DNA from: an uncultured Ruminococcus sp.
Lineage (GTDB): Bacteria > Bacillota > Clostridia > Oscillospirales > CAG-272
Assembly: GCA_902778985.1 (NCBI GenBank)
Contig: CACYZS010000028.1
Location: forward strand, 1-10,706
Length of the DNA stretch: 10,706 nt
Direction of reading: 5' to 3'
Positions 1 to 5,881 of the stretch are shown piece after piece. The translations under genes and the position numbers were made by a program. Every line of letters starts with the position of its first letter. Position 1 is the first letter of the stretch. The notes below the pieces were generated by a model that was not told the DNA's origin, ran no database searches, and saw nothing but the letters and a program-made list of their open reading frames with translations.

Positions 1-1
1 C

Positions 2-1021
2 TACCCGTACACGAAGCGCTACCTCGGCACCTTCGCCAACCACTTCTCGACCATCGGGCTTGTCGGTATGAACGAGGCGTGCCTGAACGCGCGCTGGCTG
101 AACTGCGACCTCACCCACAAAGAGGCGCAGGAGTTCACCAAGAACGTCCTGAACCATATGCGCGAGCGGCTCTCCGACTATCAGGAGAAGTACGGCGACC
201 TCTACAACCTCGAGGCGACGCCCGCCGAGTCCACCGCCTACCGTCTTGCCAAGCACGACAAGAAGCACTTTCCCGACATCAAGACGGCGTCGGGCGACTG
301 CGGCACTCCCTATTACACCAACAGTTCGCACCTGCCGGTCAGTTTCACCGACGATATCTTCTCGGCGCTCGACATTCAGGACGAACTGCAGACCCTCTAC
401 ACCTCGGGTACCGTCTTCCACGCCTTCCTCGGTCAGAAGATGACCGACTGGCGCGCCGCGGCGGCTCTGGTGCGGAAGATCGCCGAGAACTACAAACTCC
501 CCTACTACACCATCTCCCCGACCTACTCGATCTGCGCCGACCACGGCTATCTCGTCGGCGAGCAGTACGTCTGCCCGATCTGCGGTAAGAAAGCCGAGGT
601 TTACAGCCGGATCACCGGTTACTACCGTCCGGTGCAGAACTGGAACGACGGGAAACGCGAGGAGTTCCGGGAACGCAAGACCTATATCGTCGACGGGCTT
701 GCCAGCCCCGACGAACGCGCGGCTCGTGCCGCCGCGAGAGCCGAGGAGACCAAGATCGGCGCCGAAGCCGCGGCGAAGACCACGCCCGCCTCTGCCGACC
801 GTCTGGTGCTCGTGACCACGACCAAGTGCCCGAACTGCGCGATCGCGAAACGCCTGATGGACGGCGCGGGCATCGCCTACTCGGTGGTGAACGCCGACGA
901 GGATCCCGCCTACGCGAAGCAGTACGGAATCCGTCAGGCGCCGACCATGTTGGTCTTCTCGGGCGCGAACGCCACCCCGCTCGTCGGGCTCTCGGCGATC
1001 CGCGGATACCTGAACAAATGA
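2..1021 (+). CDS. nrdD: Anaerobic (class III) ribonucleoside-triphosphate reductase, C-terminal part, with fused C-terminal redoxin domain
   Basis: The gene is 5'-truncated by the window edge; 339 codons are visible, numbered here from the first complete codon. NrdD reduces ribonucleoside triphosphates to dNTPs in the cytoplasm using a glycyl radical, under anaerobic conditions. The glycyl-radical loop RITGYYRPVQNWNDGK is present, with the radical Gly at residue 206 (nt 617-619). Just before it is the zinc-site pattern CADH (C178, H181) and CPIC (C191, C194). The NrdD core should end near residue 225. It is followed by an Ala/Glu-rich linker (about 233-265) and then a roughly 74-residue thioredoxin-fold domain with the dithiol motif CPNC (276-279, nt 827-838) and a QAPT cis-Pro motif. 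The domain looks more like NrdH/glutaredoxin than classical thioredoxin (WCGPC). The stop codon overlaps the trxB start (ATGA), implying translational coupling. NrdD identity is secure; the redoxin acting as the NrdD reductant is inferred. Confidence 0.95.
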   Translation, partial: YPYTKRYLGTFANHFSTIGLVGMNEACLNARWLNCDLTHKEAQEFTKNVLNHMRERLSDYQEKYGDLYNLEATPAESTAYRLAKHDKKHFPDIKTASGDCGTPYYTNSSHLPVSFTDDIFSALDIQDELQTLYTSGTVFHAFLGQKMTDWRAAAALVRKIAENYKLPYYTISPTYSICADHGYLVGEQYVCPICGKKAEVYSRITGYYRPVQNWNDGKREEFRERKTYIVDGLASPDERAARAAARAEETKIGAEAAAKTTPASADRLVLVTTTKCPNCAIAKRLMDGAGIAYSVVNADEDPAYAKQYGIRQAPTMLVFSGANATPLVGLSAIRGYLNK

Positions 1022-1908
1022 ACGACTTCTATGATATTGCGATCGTCGGCGGCGGCCCTGCGGGGCTGACCGCCGGCGTTTACGGGGCAAGAGCCGGAAA
1101 AAGAGTCCTGATCTTCGAGCGTGAAGCCGTCGGGGGACAGATCTCGCGGGCGTCGCTCGTCGAGAACTATCCCGGGATCAAGGAGATCAGCGGCGTCGAT
1201 CTTTCCGCCGCGCTCTTTGAACAGGCGGACGGGCTCGGATGCGAGTTCGCGTTCGAGAGCGTGACCGCCGACTTTACCGTGACGAGCGACTGCGGGACCT
1301 ACCGGGCGAAGACCGTGATCCTTGCGGTCGGCGCGGCGGCGAAGAAACTCGGCGTCGAACGCGAAGAGGAACTGACCGGGCGCGGCGTTTCCTACTGTGC
1401 CGTCTGCGACGGCGCCTTCTTCCGCGGGAAGACCGTCGCCGTTGTTGGCGGGGGAAACGCGGCGCTCGACGACGCGCTCTACCTTGCCGCGATGGCGGAA
1501 AAGGTCTACCTGATCCACCGCCGCGACGCCTTCCGCGCCGAGGACGCGATGGTGCAGAAGATCAAAAACGAACCGAAGATCGTCGTGAAGACGCCGCGCG
1601 TCGTAACGCGGTTGCTCGGGGACGAGCAGTTGACCGCCCTGACGCTCCGCGATCCCGGAACGGGAGCCGAGGAGACGGTCGAGGTCGACGGGCTGTTCGT
1701 CGCGATCGGACACGCCCCCGCCGCGGGCGCCTTCGCCTCGCTCGTCGGGCTTGACGACGCGGGGTATATCGACGCGGGCGAGAACTGCAAGACCGGCGTA
1801 CCCGGCATCTTTACCGCGGGCGATTGCCGCACGAAGATCGTCCGGCAGTTGACGACGGCTTGCGGGGACGGCGCGGTTGCCGCGCTCGCCGCATCGGAAC
1901 TGGTATAA
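1018..1908 (+). CDS. trxB: NADPH-dependent thioredoxin-disulfide reductase
   Basis: This 296-residue protein is a low-Mr thioredoxin reductase flavoprotein, slightly shorter than the usual 305-320. In order it has an N-terminal FAD dinucleotide fold with GGGPAG (11-16), the redox-active pair CAVC followed by DG (C127, C130), an NADPH fold with VVGGGNAA, the HRRDAFR motif (167-173) that normally binds the NADPH 2'-phosphate, and a C-terminal FAD motif GIFTAGD. Retention of HRRxxxR argues for NADPH as donor and against the ferredoxin-dependent relatives that lose it. The ATG at 1018 is the only sensible start. There is no convincing Shine-Dalgarno upstream, but the start overlaps the nrdD stop (ATGA), so translation probably depends on termination-reinitiation. 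The overlap suggests its substrate is the CPNC redoxin domain fused to NrdD. It could also serve free thioredoxins elsewhere in the genome. Confidence 0.93.
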   Translation: MNDFYDIAIVGGGPAGLTAGVYGARAGKRVLIFEREAVGGQISRASLVENYPGIKEISGVDLSAALFEQADGLGCEFAFESVTADFTVTSDCGTYRAKTVILAVGAAAKKLGVEREEELTGRGVSYCAVCDGAFFRGKTVAVVGGGNAALDDALYLAAMAEKVYLIHRRDAFRAEDAMVQKIKNEPKIVVKTPRVVTRLLGDEQLTALTLRDPGTGAEETVEVDGLFVAIGHAPAAGAFASLVGLDDAGYIDAGENCKTGVPGIFTAGDCRTKIVRQLTTACGDGAVAALAASELV

Positions 1909-1911
1909 AAC

Positions 1912-1940
1912 ACGGGCTGTCCCGTTTCGGGACAGCCCGT
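1912..1940. promoter_or_regulatory. Perfect 13-bp hairpin between trxB and nrdG (attenuator or weak terminator)
   Basis: The arm ACGGGCTGTCCCG (1912-1924) pairs perfectly with CGGGACAGCCCGT (1928-1940) around a TTT loop. On the + strand the stem is followed by CTTGATAAGG, a poor T tract, so full termination is doubtful. On the - strand the tail is GTTTTAT, but no minus-strand gene ends here. It starts 4 nt after the trxB stop, and the nrdG ribosome binding site (1947-1951) lies just outside the stem. It may lower transcription into nrdG or stabilise the 3' end of a processed nrdD-trxB message. The structure is certain; the role is inferred. Confidence 0.6.
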
Positions 1941-1946
1941 CTTGAT

Positions 1947-1951
1947 AAGGG
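1947..1951 (+). promoter_or_regulatory. Ribosome binding site of nrdG
   Basis: AAGGG lies 7 nt before the ATG at 1959 and fixes that codon as the nrdG start. It lies outside the preceding hairpin and should remain accessible. Confidence 0.6.
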
Positions 1952-1958
1952 TAAAAGC

Positions 1959-2651
1959 ATGAAGATACAGGGACTTGAAAAACTGTCGATGGTGGACTAC
2001 GACGGCTACGCCGCCTGCACCGTCTTCCTTTCGGGGTGCAATCTGCGCTGCCCGTTCTGTCAGAACGCGGTCCTGGTCGAGGGGACGGTGCCCGAATTCA
2101 TCTCGGAAGAGGCCTTTTTCATCTTTCTCGAGAAGCGCAAAGGCTTGCTCGACGCGGTGGCGATCACCGGCGGCGAACCCACCCTGCGTCCCGACCTGCC
2201 CGACTTCTGCAAAAGAATCAAGGCGGCGGGCTACCGCGTGAAACTCGACACCAACGGCACGCGCCCGAAGGTCTTGAAAGCGTTGGTCAAAGAGAACCTC
2301 GTCGACTACGTGGCGATGGACGTCAAATGCCCGCCCGCCGACTACCCCGACCTGATGGGCTGCGACGAAAAGGACCTTCTGGCGATCAAAGAGAGCGTAT
2401 CGTACCTTCTCTCCGATCCCCTGCCCTACGAGTTCCGCACGACCGTCGTGGACGAACTGCACGACGAGCGATCGATTACGGCGCTCGGGGAGTTCGTCCG
2501 GGGAGCGAAGCAACTGTGGCTTCAAAAGTTCGTCGACCGGGGCGGGTGTCTTACCGACGGGCTGCACGCCGTGGAATACAAGCGCGCCGAGGAGTACGCC
2601 GCGATCCTCGGAAAATACGCCGAGAAGGTCGGGCTGCGCGGATACGTGTAA
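1959..2651 (+). CDS. nrdG: Anaerobic ribonucleotide reductase activating protein (radical SAM)
   Basis: This 230-residue radical-SAM activase reductively cleaves S-adenosylmethionine and abstracts a hydrogen from the NrdD glycine to create the glycyl radical. The [4Fe-4S]/SAM motif CNLRCPFC (CX3CX2C; C27, C31, C34) is present, preceded by the usual LSGC. The SAM-binding GGEPT follows at 71-75. Later strands (LDTNGT, YVAMDVKCP) match the larger NrdG2-like activases, which are longer than the roughly 155-residue E. coli NrdG. An upstream in-frame extension exists but would run through trxB and the hairpin. The ATG at 1959 has a ribosome binding site and begins at the typical N-terminus MKIQGLEKLSMVDYDG. 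Co-location with nrdD makes NrdD its substrate; a pyruvate-formate-lyase-type activase is unlikely in this context. Confidence 0.92.
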   Translation: MKIQGLEKLSMVDYDGYAACTVFLSGCNLRCPFCQNAVLVEGTVPEFISEEAFFIFLEKRKGLLDAVAITGGEPTLRPDLPDFCKRIKAAGYRVKLDTNGTRPKVLKALVKENLVDYVAMDVKCPPADYPDLMGCDEKDLLAIKESVSYLLSDPLPYEFRTTVVDELHDERSITALGEFVRGAKQLWLQKFVDRGGCLTDGLHAVEYKRAEEYAAILGKYAEKVGLRGYV

Positions 2652-2655
2652 GGAG
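2650..2655 (+). promoter_or_regulatory. Ribosome binding site overlapping the nrdG stop codon
   Basis: AAGGAG begins inside the nrdG TAA (2649-2651) and sits 5 nt before the ATG at 2661. This is a near-consensus site. The overlap means ribosomes finishing nrdG occupy the initiation region of the next gene, so the LRR protein is likely co-transcribed and perhaps coupled with nrdG. Confidence 0.75.
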
Positions 2656-2660
2656 AAAAC

Positions 2661-3755
2661 ATGAACAACGACCAGACTTCCTATCAGGAAAACGTTGACC
2701 GGGCGAAACGCAAAAAGAAACGCACGATCATGATCGTGTCGATCGTCGTCGGCGCGGTGATCCTTCACGTCGCCGCCGCCGTCTGCGTTTTCGTCCTGTT
2801 CTTTCCGATGATCAAAGGATATCTGAATGAAAACGGTATCACGCTTCCCTCTCGTCAAACAGACGAAGAGCCGCAGAGCGTCGAGATCGTCATTCCCAAA
2901 GGGGAAACCAGGATCCAGGACAACGCCTACGCCGGGCGGAAGGATATCACGAGCGTCGTGATCCCGGAAGGCGTCGCCGAGATCGGCGTGGAAGCGTTCA
3001 AGAACTGCACGAAACTTGAAAGCGTCACGATCCCGAGTAGCGTTACCGTGATCGGCGAAGGCGCTTTCCGAGGGTGTTCGTCTCTTACGAGCGTCACGAT
3101 CCCCGGCGGCGTCACGTACGTCCCCGCATACGCTTTTTGCGAGTGCAAGAGTCTGACGTCGGTTACTCTCCCCGCAAGCGTTACCGAGATCAAGGACCAC
3201 GCTTTCGATCATTGTGATCGTCTCGATCATTTCACCATCCCGGAGCGGGTGAGAACCATCGGAGAATACGCGTTTTACTACTGTTCGGGATTGACCGCGA
3301 TCGTCTTTCCCGAGAGCGTGGAAAAGATCGGGACAGCAGCCTTTACTTGCTGCACGAGTCTGACCGAGGTCCGGCTTCCCCCGTATCTTCGGAAAGTCGA
3401 GCCGCTATTGTTTTCCTACTGCACCGGGCTCCGGTCGGTCTGGATCGGAGGATACGCCCAGGAGATCAAGGAGCAGGCGTTCGTGGGCTGCTCGAATCTG
3501 ACCGAACTCACCGTAGCAAACGGCGTCAGACGGATCGAAGGGTACGCGTTTTTGTCTACGAATCTGACGATCGTCAGTCTGCCGGCGACCATCACCTATT
3601 TGGGCTACGAAACGTTCGGAAACTGCAAATCGCTCGGCGAGATCACGTTCGCCGGGACGATGACCCAGTGGAACAATATCGATAAACCTTTGTGGAAAGA
3701 AAGGACTCCCCGCGTGATCGTCCGTTGTTCAAACGGGAACGTTTGGGAAGACTGA
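2661..3755 (+). CDS. Membrane-anchored BspA-like leucine-rich-repeat protein
   Basis: The protein has 364 residues. The N-terminus is hydrophilic, with a basic cluster (KRKKKR, 16-21) followed by one hydrophobic segment (about 22-48). There is no Cys lipobox or obvious signal-peptidase site, so it is probably a signal anchor with the C-terminus outside the cell. Residues 74-325 form eleven consecutive units of the LRR_5/BspA type. Each is 23 residues with the pattern SVxIPxxVxxIGxxAFxxCxxL, except unit 9, which is 22. The tail (326-364, TFAGTMTQWNNID then CSNG) is the usual cap of these proteins. BspA-type repeats are known for adhesion and surface interaction in gut and oral bacteria and protists; the ligand here cannot be predicted. 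The gene follows nrdG by 9 nt with a strong ribosome binding site and precedes a terminator. Any link with dNTP synthesis is unproven and may be incidental. Confidence 0.88.
   Translation: MNNDQTSYQENVDRAKRKKKRTIMIVSIVVGAVILHVAAAVCVFVLFFPMIKGYLNENGITLPSRQTDEEPQSVEIVIPKGETRIQDNAYAGRKDITSVVIPEGVAEIGVEAFKNCTKLESVTIPSSVTVIGEGAFRGCSSLTSVTIPGGVTYVPAYAFCECKSLTSVTLPASVTEIKDHAFDHCDRLDHFTIPERVRTIGEYAFYYCSGLTAIVFPESVEKIGTAAFTCCTSLTEVRLPPYLRKVEPLLFSYCTGLRSVWIGGYAQEIKEQAFVGCSNLTELTVANGVRRIEGYAFLSTNLTIVSLPATITYLGYETFGNCKSLGEITFAGTMTQWNNIDKPLWKERTPRVIVRCSNGNVWED
2880..3635 (+). repeat. Tandem 69-nt (23-codon) repeat array encoding the LRR units
   Basis: Eleven degenerate units with a 69-nt period (one unit is 66 nt) make up the array. 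Most are diverged at DNA level, but the first full units still match closely: AGCGTCACGATCCC occurs at 3021-3034 and again at 3090-3103, and AGCGTCGTGATCCC occurs at 2952-2965. All three are exactly 69 nt apart. This points to growth by in-frame duplication, with the youngest copies near the N-terminal end. Confidence 0.8.
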
Positions 3756-3756
3756 C

Positions 3757-3784
3757 GAAAAAAGAGCGTTCGCAAAGCGAACGC
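3757..3784 (-). terminator. Intrinsic terminator of the minus-strand mutS-mutL-tgt-lipoprotein operon
   Basis: On the - strand a perfect 8-bp stem (GCGTTCGC/GCGAACGC, 3766-3784) with a TTT loop is followed by TC and then TTTTTT (the A run at 3758-3763 on the + strand). This is a classical Rho-independent terminator. It lies 77 nt beyond the stop of the minus-strand lipoprotein gene and ends within 2 nt of the 3' end of the opposing LRR gene. Confidence 0.75.
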
Positions 3785-3791
3785 ATGAACT

Positions 3792-3803
3792 GTCGCAAGC
3801 GAC
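3792..3803. other. Small palindrome between the two terminators
   Basis: GTCGC, AA, GCGAC form a short 5-bp hairpin (or a 4-bp stem with a CAAG loop) between the two larger stems. It makes a run of three palindromes in 75 nt. No function can be assigned; it may belong to a dispersed palindromic repeat. Confidence 0.4.
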
Positions 3804-3810
3804 GTGAAAT

Positions 3811-3848
3811 GCCGCCCGCGCCGAAATCGGCGCGGGCGGCGTGTTTTA
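3811..3848 (+). terminator. Intrinsic terminator of the nrdD-trxB-nrdG-LRR operon
   Basis: GCCGCCCGCGCCGA (3811-3824) pairs perfectly with TCGGCGCGGGCGGC (3827-3840), giving a very GC-rich 14-bp stem (13 bp if the loop opens to AAAT). It is followed on the + strand by GTGTTTTA. It lies 56 nt after the LRR-gene stop. The minus-strand tail is only ATTTCACG, so this stem is best oriented for the + strand, complementing the separate minus-strand terminator next to it. Confidence 0.75.
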
Positions 3849-3861
3849 TGAAACCGGGGCG

Positions 3862-4662
3862 TTATTCGATCGGCGCCGGGCGGAAGGTGACGGTTTTCAG
3901 ATCGGGATCCCAATACTCCTCCGAGAAGGTCTGATCCACGCGGGTCGCAACGATCTCTCCATCGGACACCGCAAAGGACAAACAAACCAACTCGTGCCGG
4001 AAGTCATTGTCGGTGATCAATATCAGTTGAAAGTATTTTCCCTTTTCTCTTGCGTAAACGCGAAACGCTTCCCCGTCGATTTTGATCTCGCCGCTGTAAT
4101 ACTTATCCGTGTCCGAATAAGAATCCAGATAGAGATCGAGGTCCTCGGCGACCCAGCGCGTTTTCGGGGTCTTTCCGAACGTCCCCGTCTGCTCAAACGT
4201 CAGTTTTTCGGGAAAGGTTTCGGGCAACGAAGCGTCGTTCGGTTCGTAACTTGAGACCTTGACGATCAGGTTTCCGGTTTCGTCCTCATAATCCATTGTC
4301 CCGTAGATCGCGCCGGCGTCGGACGTCTCGTAATGAACCAGCGACGGATCGAGTTCGGAGACCCTTTTGTCCGAGTAGGAATACAAACGGAATTCAACGT
4401 GGCAGTACAGGTGGTAGGGCGAATCGAAGAAGTATTCCGCCCCGTTGACAGAATACGTCCCGAACGTGACGCCCTCGATCGTATAGAGAACCAAACCCGC
4501 TTCCTTGCAGGACCAGACCGTGTTCGGAAAATTCTTCGGTCTGATCTTTTCCATTCTGCGACCTACCCAAGGACCGGGACAACTGCAAAGCATAATCAGG
4601 GTACAGAGCAGAACGAGCGCGGGCGTGACGATCCTCTTTGTTTTTGCGATGAACGATCTCAT
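3862..4662 (-). CDS. Putative lipoprotein of unknown function
   Basis: I do not recognise a family for this 266-residue protein. The N-terminus has Lys/Arg residues (RSFIAKTKR), a hydrophobic stretch (about 11-26) and LCSC with Cys at 28. This resembles a lipobox, although Cys at the -2 position is atypical, so lipid attachment is likely rather than certain. The mature part begins with a Pro/Arg-rich stretch, then NTVWSCKEAGLVLYTI, and is rich in Tyr, Asp and Thr with many alternating short strands, suggesting a beta-rich extracytoplasmic domain. No catalytic motif is visible. The ATG at 4660-4662 has an excellent ribosome binding site (AAAAGGAG, 4669-4676, 6 nt away). The gene starts 42 nt after tgt with no terminator between, so it is probably the last gene of the mutS operon. 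Its GC content is visibly below that of tgt, mutL and mutS (43% in nt 4021-4080, counted by hand). Confidence 0.75.
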   Translation of the reverse strand: MRSFIAKTKRIVTPALVLLCTLIMLCSCPGPWVGRRMEKIRPKNFPNTVWSCKEAGLVLYTIEGVTFGTYSVNGAEYFFDSPYHLYCHVEFRLYSYSDKRVSELDPSLVHYETSDAGAIYGTMDYEDETGNLIVKVSSYEPNDASLPETFPEKLTFEQTGTFGKTPKTRWVAEDLDLYLDSYSDTDKYYSGEIKIDGEAFRVYAREKGKYFQLILITDNDFRHELVCLSFAVSDGEIVATRVDQTFSEEYWDPDLKTVTFRPAPIE

Positions 4663-4704
4663 AGGAAACTCCTTTTATCGACGTTTTCGCGGTTTTTCCG
4701 TGCG

Positions 4705-5865
4705 TCATTCCTCCGAACGGGCGGCGAGGAGATCGACGTACTGACGGTAGAAGGATTCGTAGTTCCCCGCGTCGAGGGCGTCGCGGATCTTGTGCATCAG
4801 TTCGTTGTAGAAATAGAGGTTGTGCAGAACGGTCAGGCGCATCCCGAGCATCTCGCGCGCCTTGAACAGGTGGCGGACGTAGGCGCGGCTGTAGCGGCGG
4901 CAGGTCGGGCAGCCGCAGTTTTCGTCGATGGGGCGCGGATCGTCGAAATACTTCTCGTTGTTGATGTTCATTTTGCCGTGCCAGGTAAACAGGTTGCCGT
5001 GGCGGGCGTTGCGGCTGGGCATCACGCAGTCGAAGAAATCGACGCCGCGGTACACCCCCTCAAGGATGTTCTGCGGAGTGCCGACGCCCATCAGGTAGCG
5101 CGGCTTGTCCTTCGGCATATAGGGTTCGACCGTCTCGATGATGTGGTACATGGTCTCGGTCTCTTCCCCGACGGCAAGACCGCCGATCGCGTAGCCGGGA
5201 AGGTCGAGTTCCGCCGTGCGGATCATACTCTCGATGCGCAGGTCTTCGTATGTGCCGCCCTGGTTGATCCCGAACAGCAGTTGGTCTGGGTTGACCGTTC
5301 CCTCTTCGGCGTTGAGGCGCGCCAGTTCGGATTTGCACCGGGCGAGCCAGCGCACCGTGCGCTCCATCGACCGCTTGACGTAGTCGTAGGGGGCGGGGTT
5401 CTCGACGCACTCGTCGAACGCCATCGCGATCGTGGAACCGAGGTGCGACTGGATCCGCATACTCTCCTCGGGCCCCATGAAGATATGCGCGCCGTCCATG
5501 TGGGACGAGAACGAGACGCCCTCCTCGGTGATCTTGCGGAGTTTGGCGAGCGAAAAGACCTGGAACCCGCCGCTGTCGGTCAAAATCGGGCGATCCCAGT
5601 TAAAGAACTTGTGAAGCCCGCCCATCCGGTAGATCAGGTCGTCGCCGGGGCGGATATGAAGGTGGTAGGTGTTCGACAGTTCGACCTGACAACCGACCTC
5701 GTAGAGGTCGCCGGTCGAGACGCCGCCCTTGATCGCGGCGCTGGTGCCGACGTTCATGAACACGGGGGTCTCGATATCCCCGTGAACGGTATGCAGGCGA
5801 CCGCGGCGGGCGTTGCCCTCGGTTTTCAATACTTCGAACAGCCCGTTCTGTTTCTTAGGTGCCAA
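4705..5865 (-). CDS. tgt: tRNA-guanine transglycosylase (queuosine pathway)
   Basis: Tgt exchanges guanine-34 in the anticodon of Asp, Asn, His and Tyr tRNAs for preQ1 (or queuine). The protein has 386 residues, the normal length. The general acid/base Asp is D97 in DSGGFQ (97-102). The nucleophile Asp is in GVDFFDC (D279). The GINQGG loop and the zinc ligands C317, C319, C322 and H348 are all present. V232 (in GGLAVGE) and C153 match preQ1-using bacterial enzymes, which carry Val where eukaryotic enzymes have Gly; a queuine-salvage specificity is therefore less likely but not excluded. The start codon is TTG (5863-5865), not ATG. The next in-frame Met is residue 37, inside the conserved barrel, and AAAGGA lies 8 nt upstream of the TTG. 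The gap to mutL is 16 nt, so it is in the same operon. Confidence 0.96.
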   Translation of the reverse strand: MAPKKQNGLFEVLKTEGNARRGRLHTVHGDIETPVFMNVGTSAAIKGGVSTGDLYEVGCQVELSNTYHLHIRPGDDLIYRMGGLHKFFNWDRPILTDSGGFQVFSLAKLRKITEEGVSFSSHMDGAHIFMGPEESMRIQSHLGSTIAMAFDECVENPAPYDYVKRSMERTVRWLARCKSELARLNAEEGTVNPDQLLFGINQGGTYEDLRIESMIRTAELDLPGYAIGGLAVGEETETMYHIIETVEPYMPKDKPRYLMGVGTPQNILEGVYRGVDFFDCVMPSRNARHGNLFTWHGKMNINNEKYFDDPRPIDENCGCPTCRRYSRAYVRHLFKAREMLGMRLTVLHNLYFYNELMHKIRDALDAGNYESFYRQYVDLLAARSEE

Positions 5866-5873
5866 AGCGCGTT

Positions 5874-5879
5874 TCCTTT
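5874..5879 (-). promoter_or_regulatory. Ribosome binding site supporting the TTG start of tgt
   Basis: Read on the - strand, AAAGGA lies 8 nt before the TTG at 5863-5865 and just after the mutL stop codon (5882-5884). It is what decides the non-ATG start, since no ATG or GTG lies near it in frame. Confidence 0.6.
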
Positions 5880-5881
5880 CG

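Noticed and set aside
1018..1908. TrxB considered as a ferredoxin-dependent disulfide reductase
   Set aside because: The HRRDAFR motif (167-173) typical of NADPH-binding enzymes is intact, so NADPH is the simpler donor, although biochemical proof is lacking.
1506..3230. A 574-codon open frame on the - strand
   Set aside because: It is antisense to trxB, nrdG and the LRR gene, crosses intergenic hairpins, and encodes no recognisable domain. It is a shadow of GC-rich coding.
2880..3635. Regular 69-nt repeats considered as a CRISPR-like or minisatellite array
   Set aside because: The repeats are in frame, degenerate, and encode consensus LRR_5/BspA units. There are no constant direct repeats with unique spacers.
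3692..3934. An 80-codon + strand frame over the convergent intergenic region
   Set aside because: It begins inside the LRR gene, runs through both terminator stems and into the antisense of the lipoprotein gene. There is no ribosome binding site or plausible protein.
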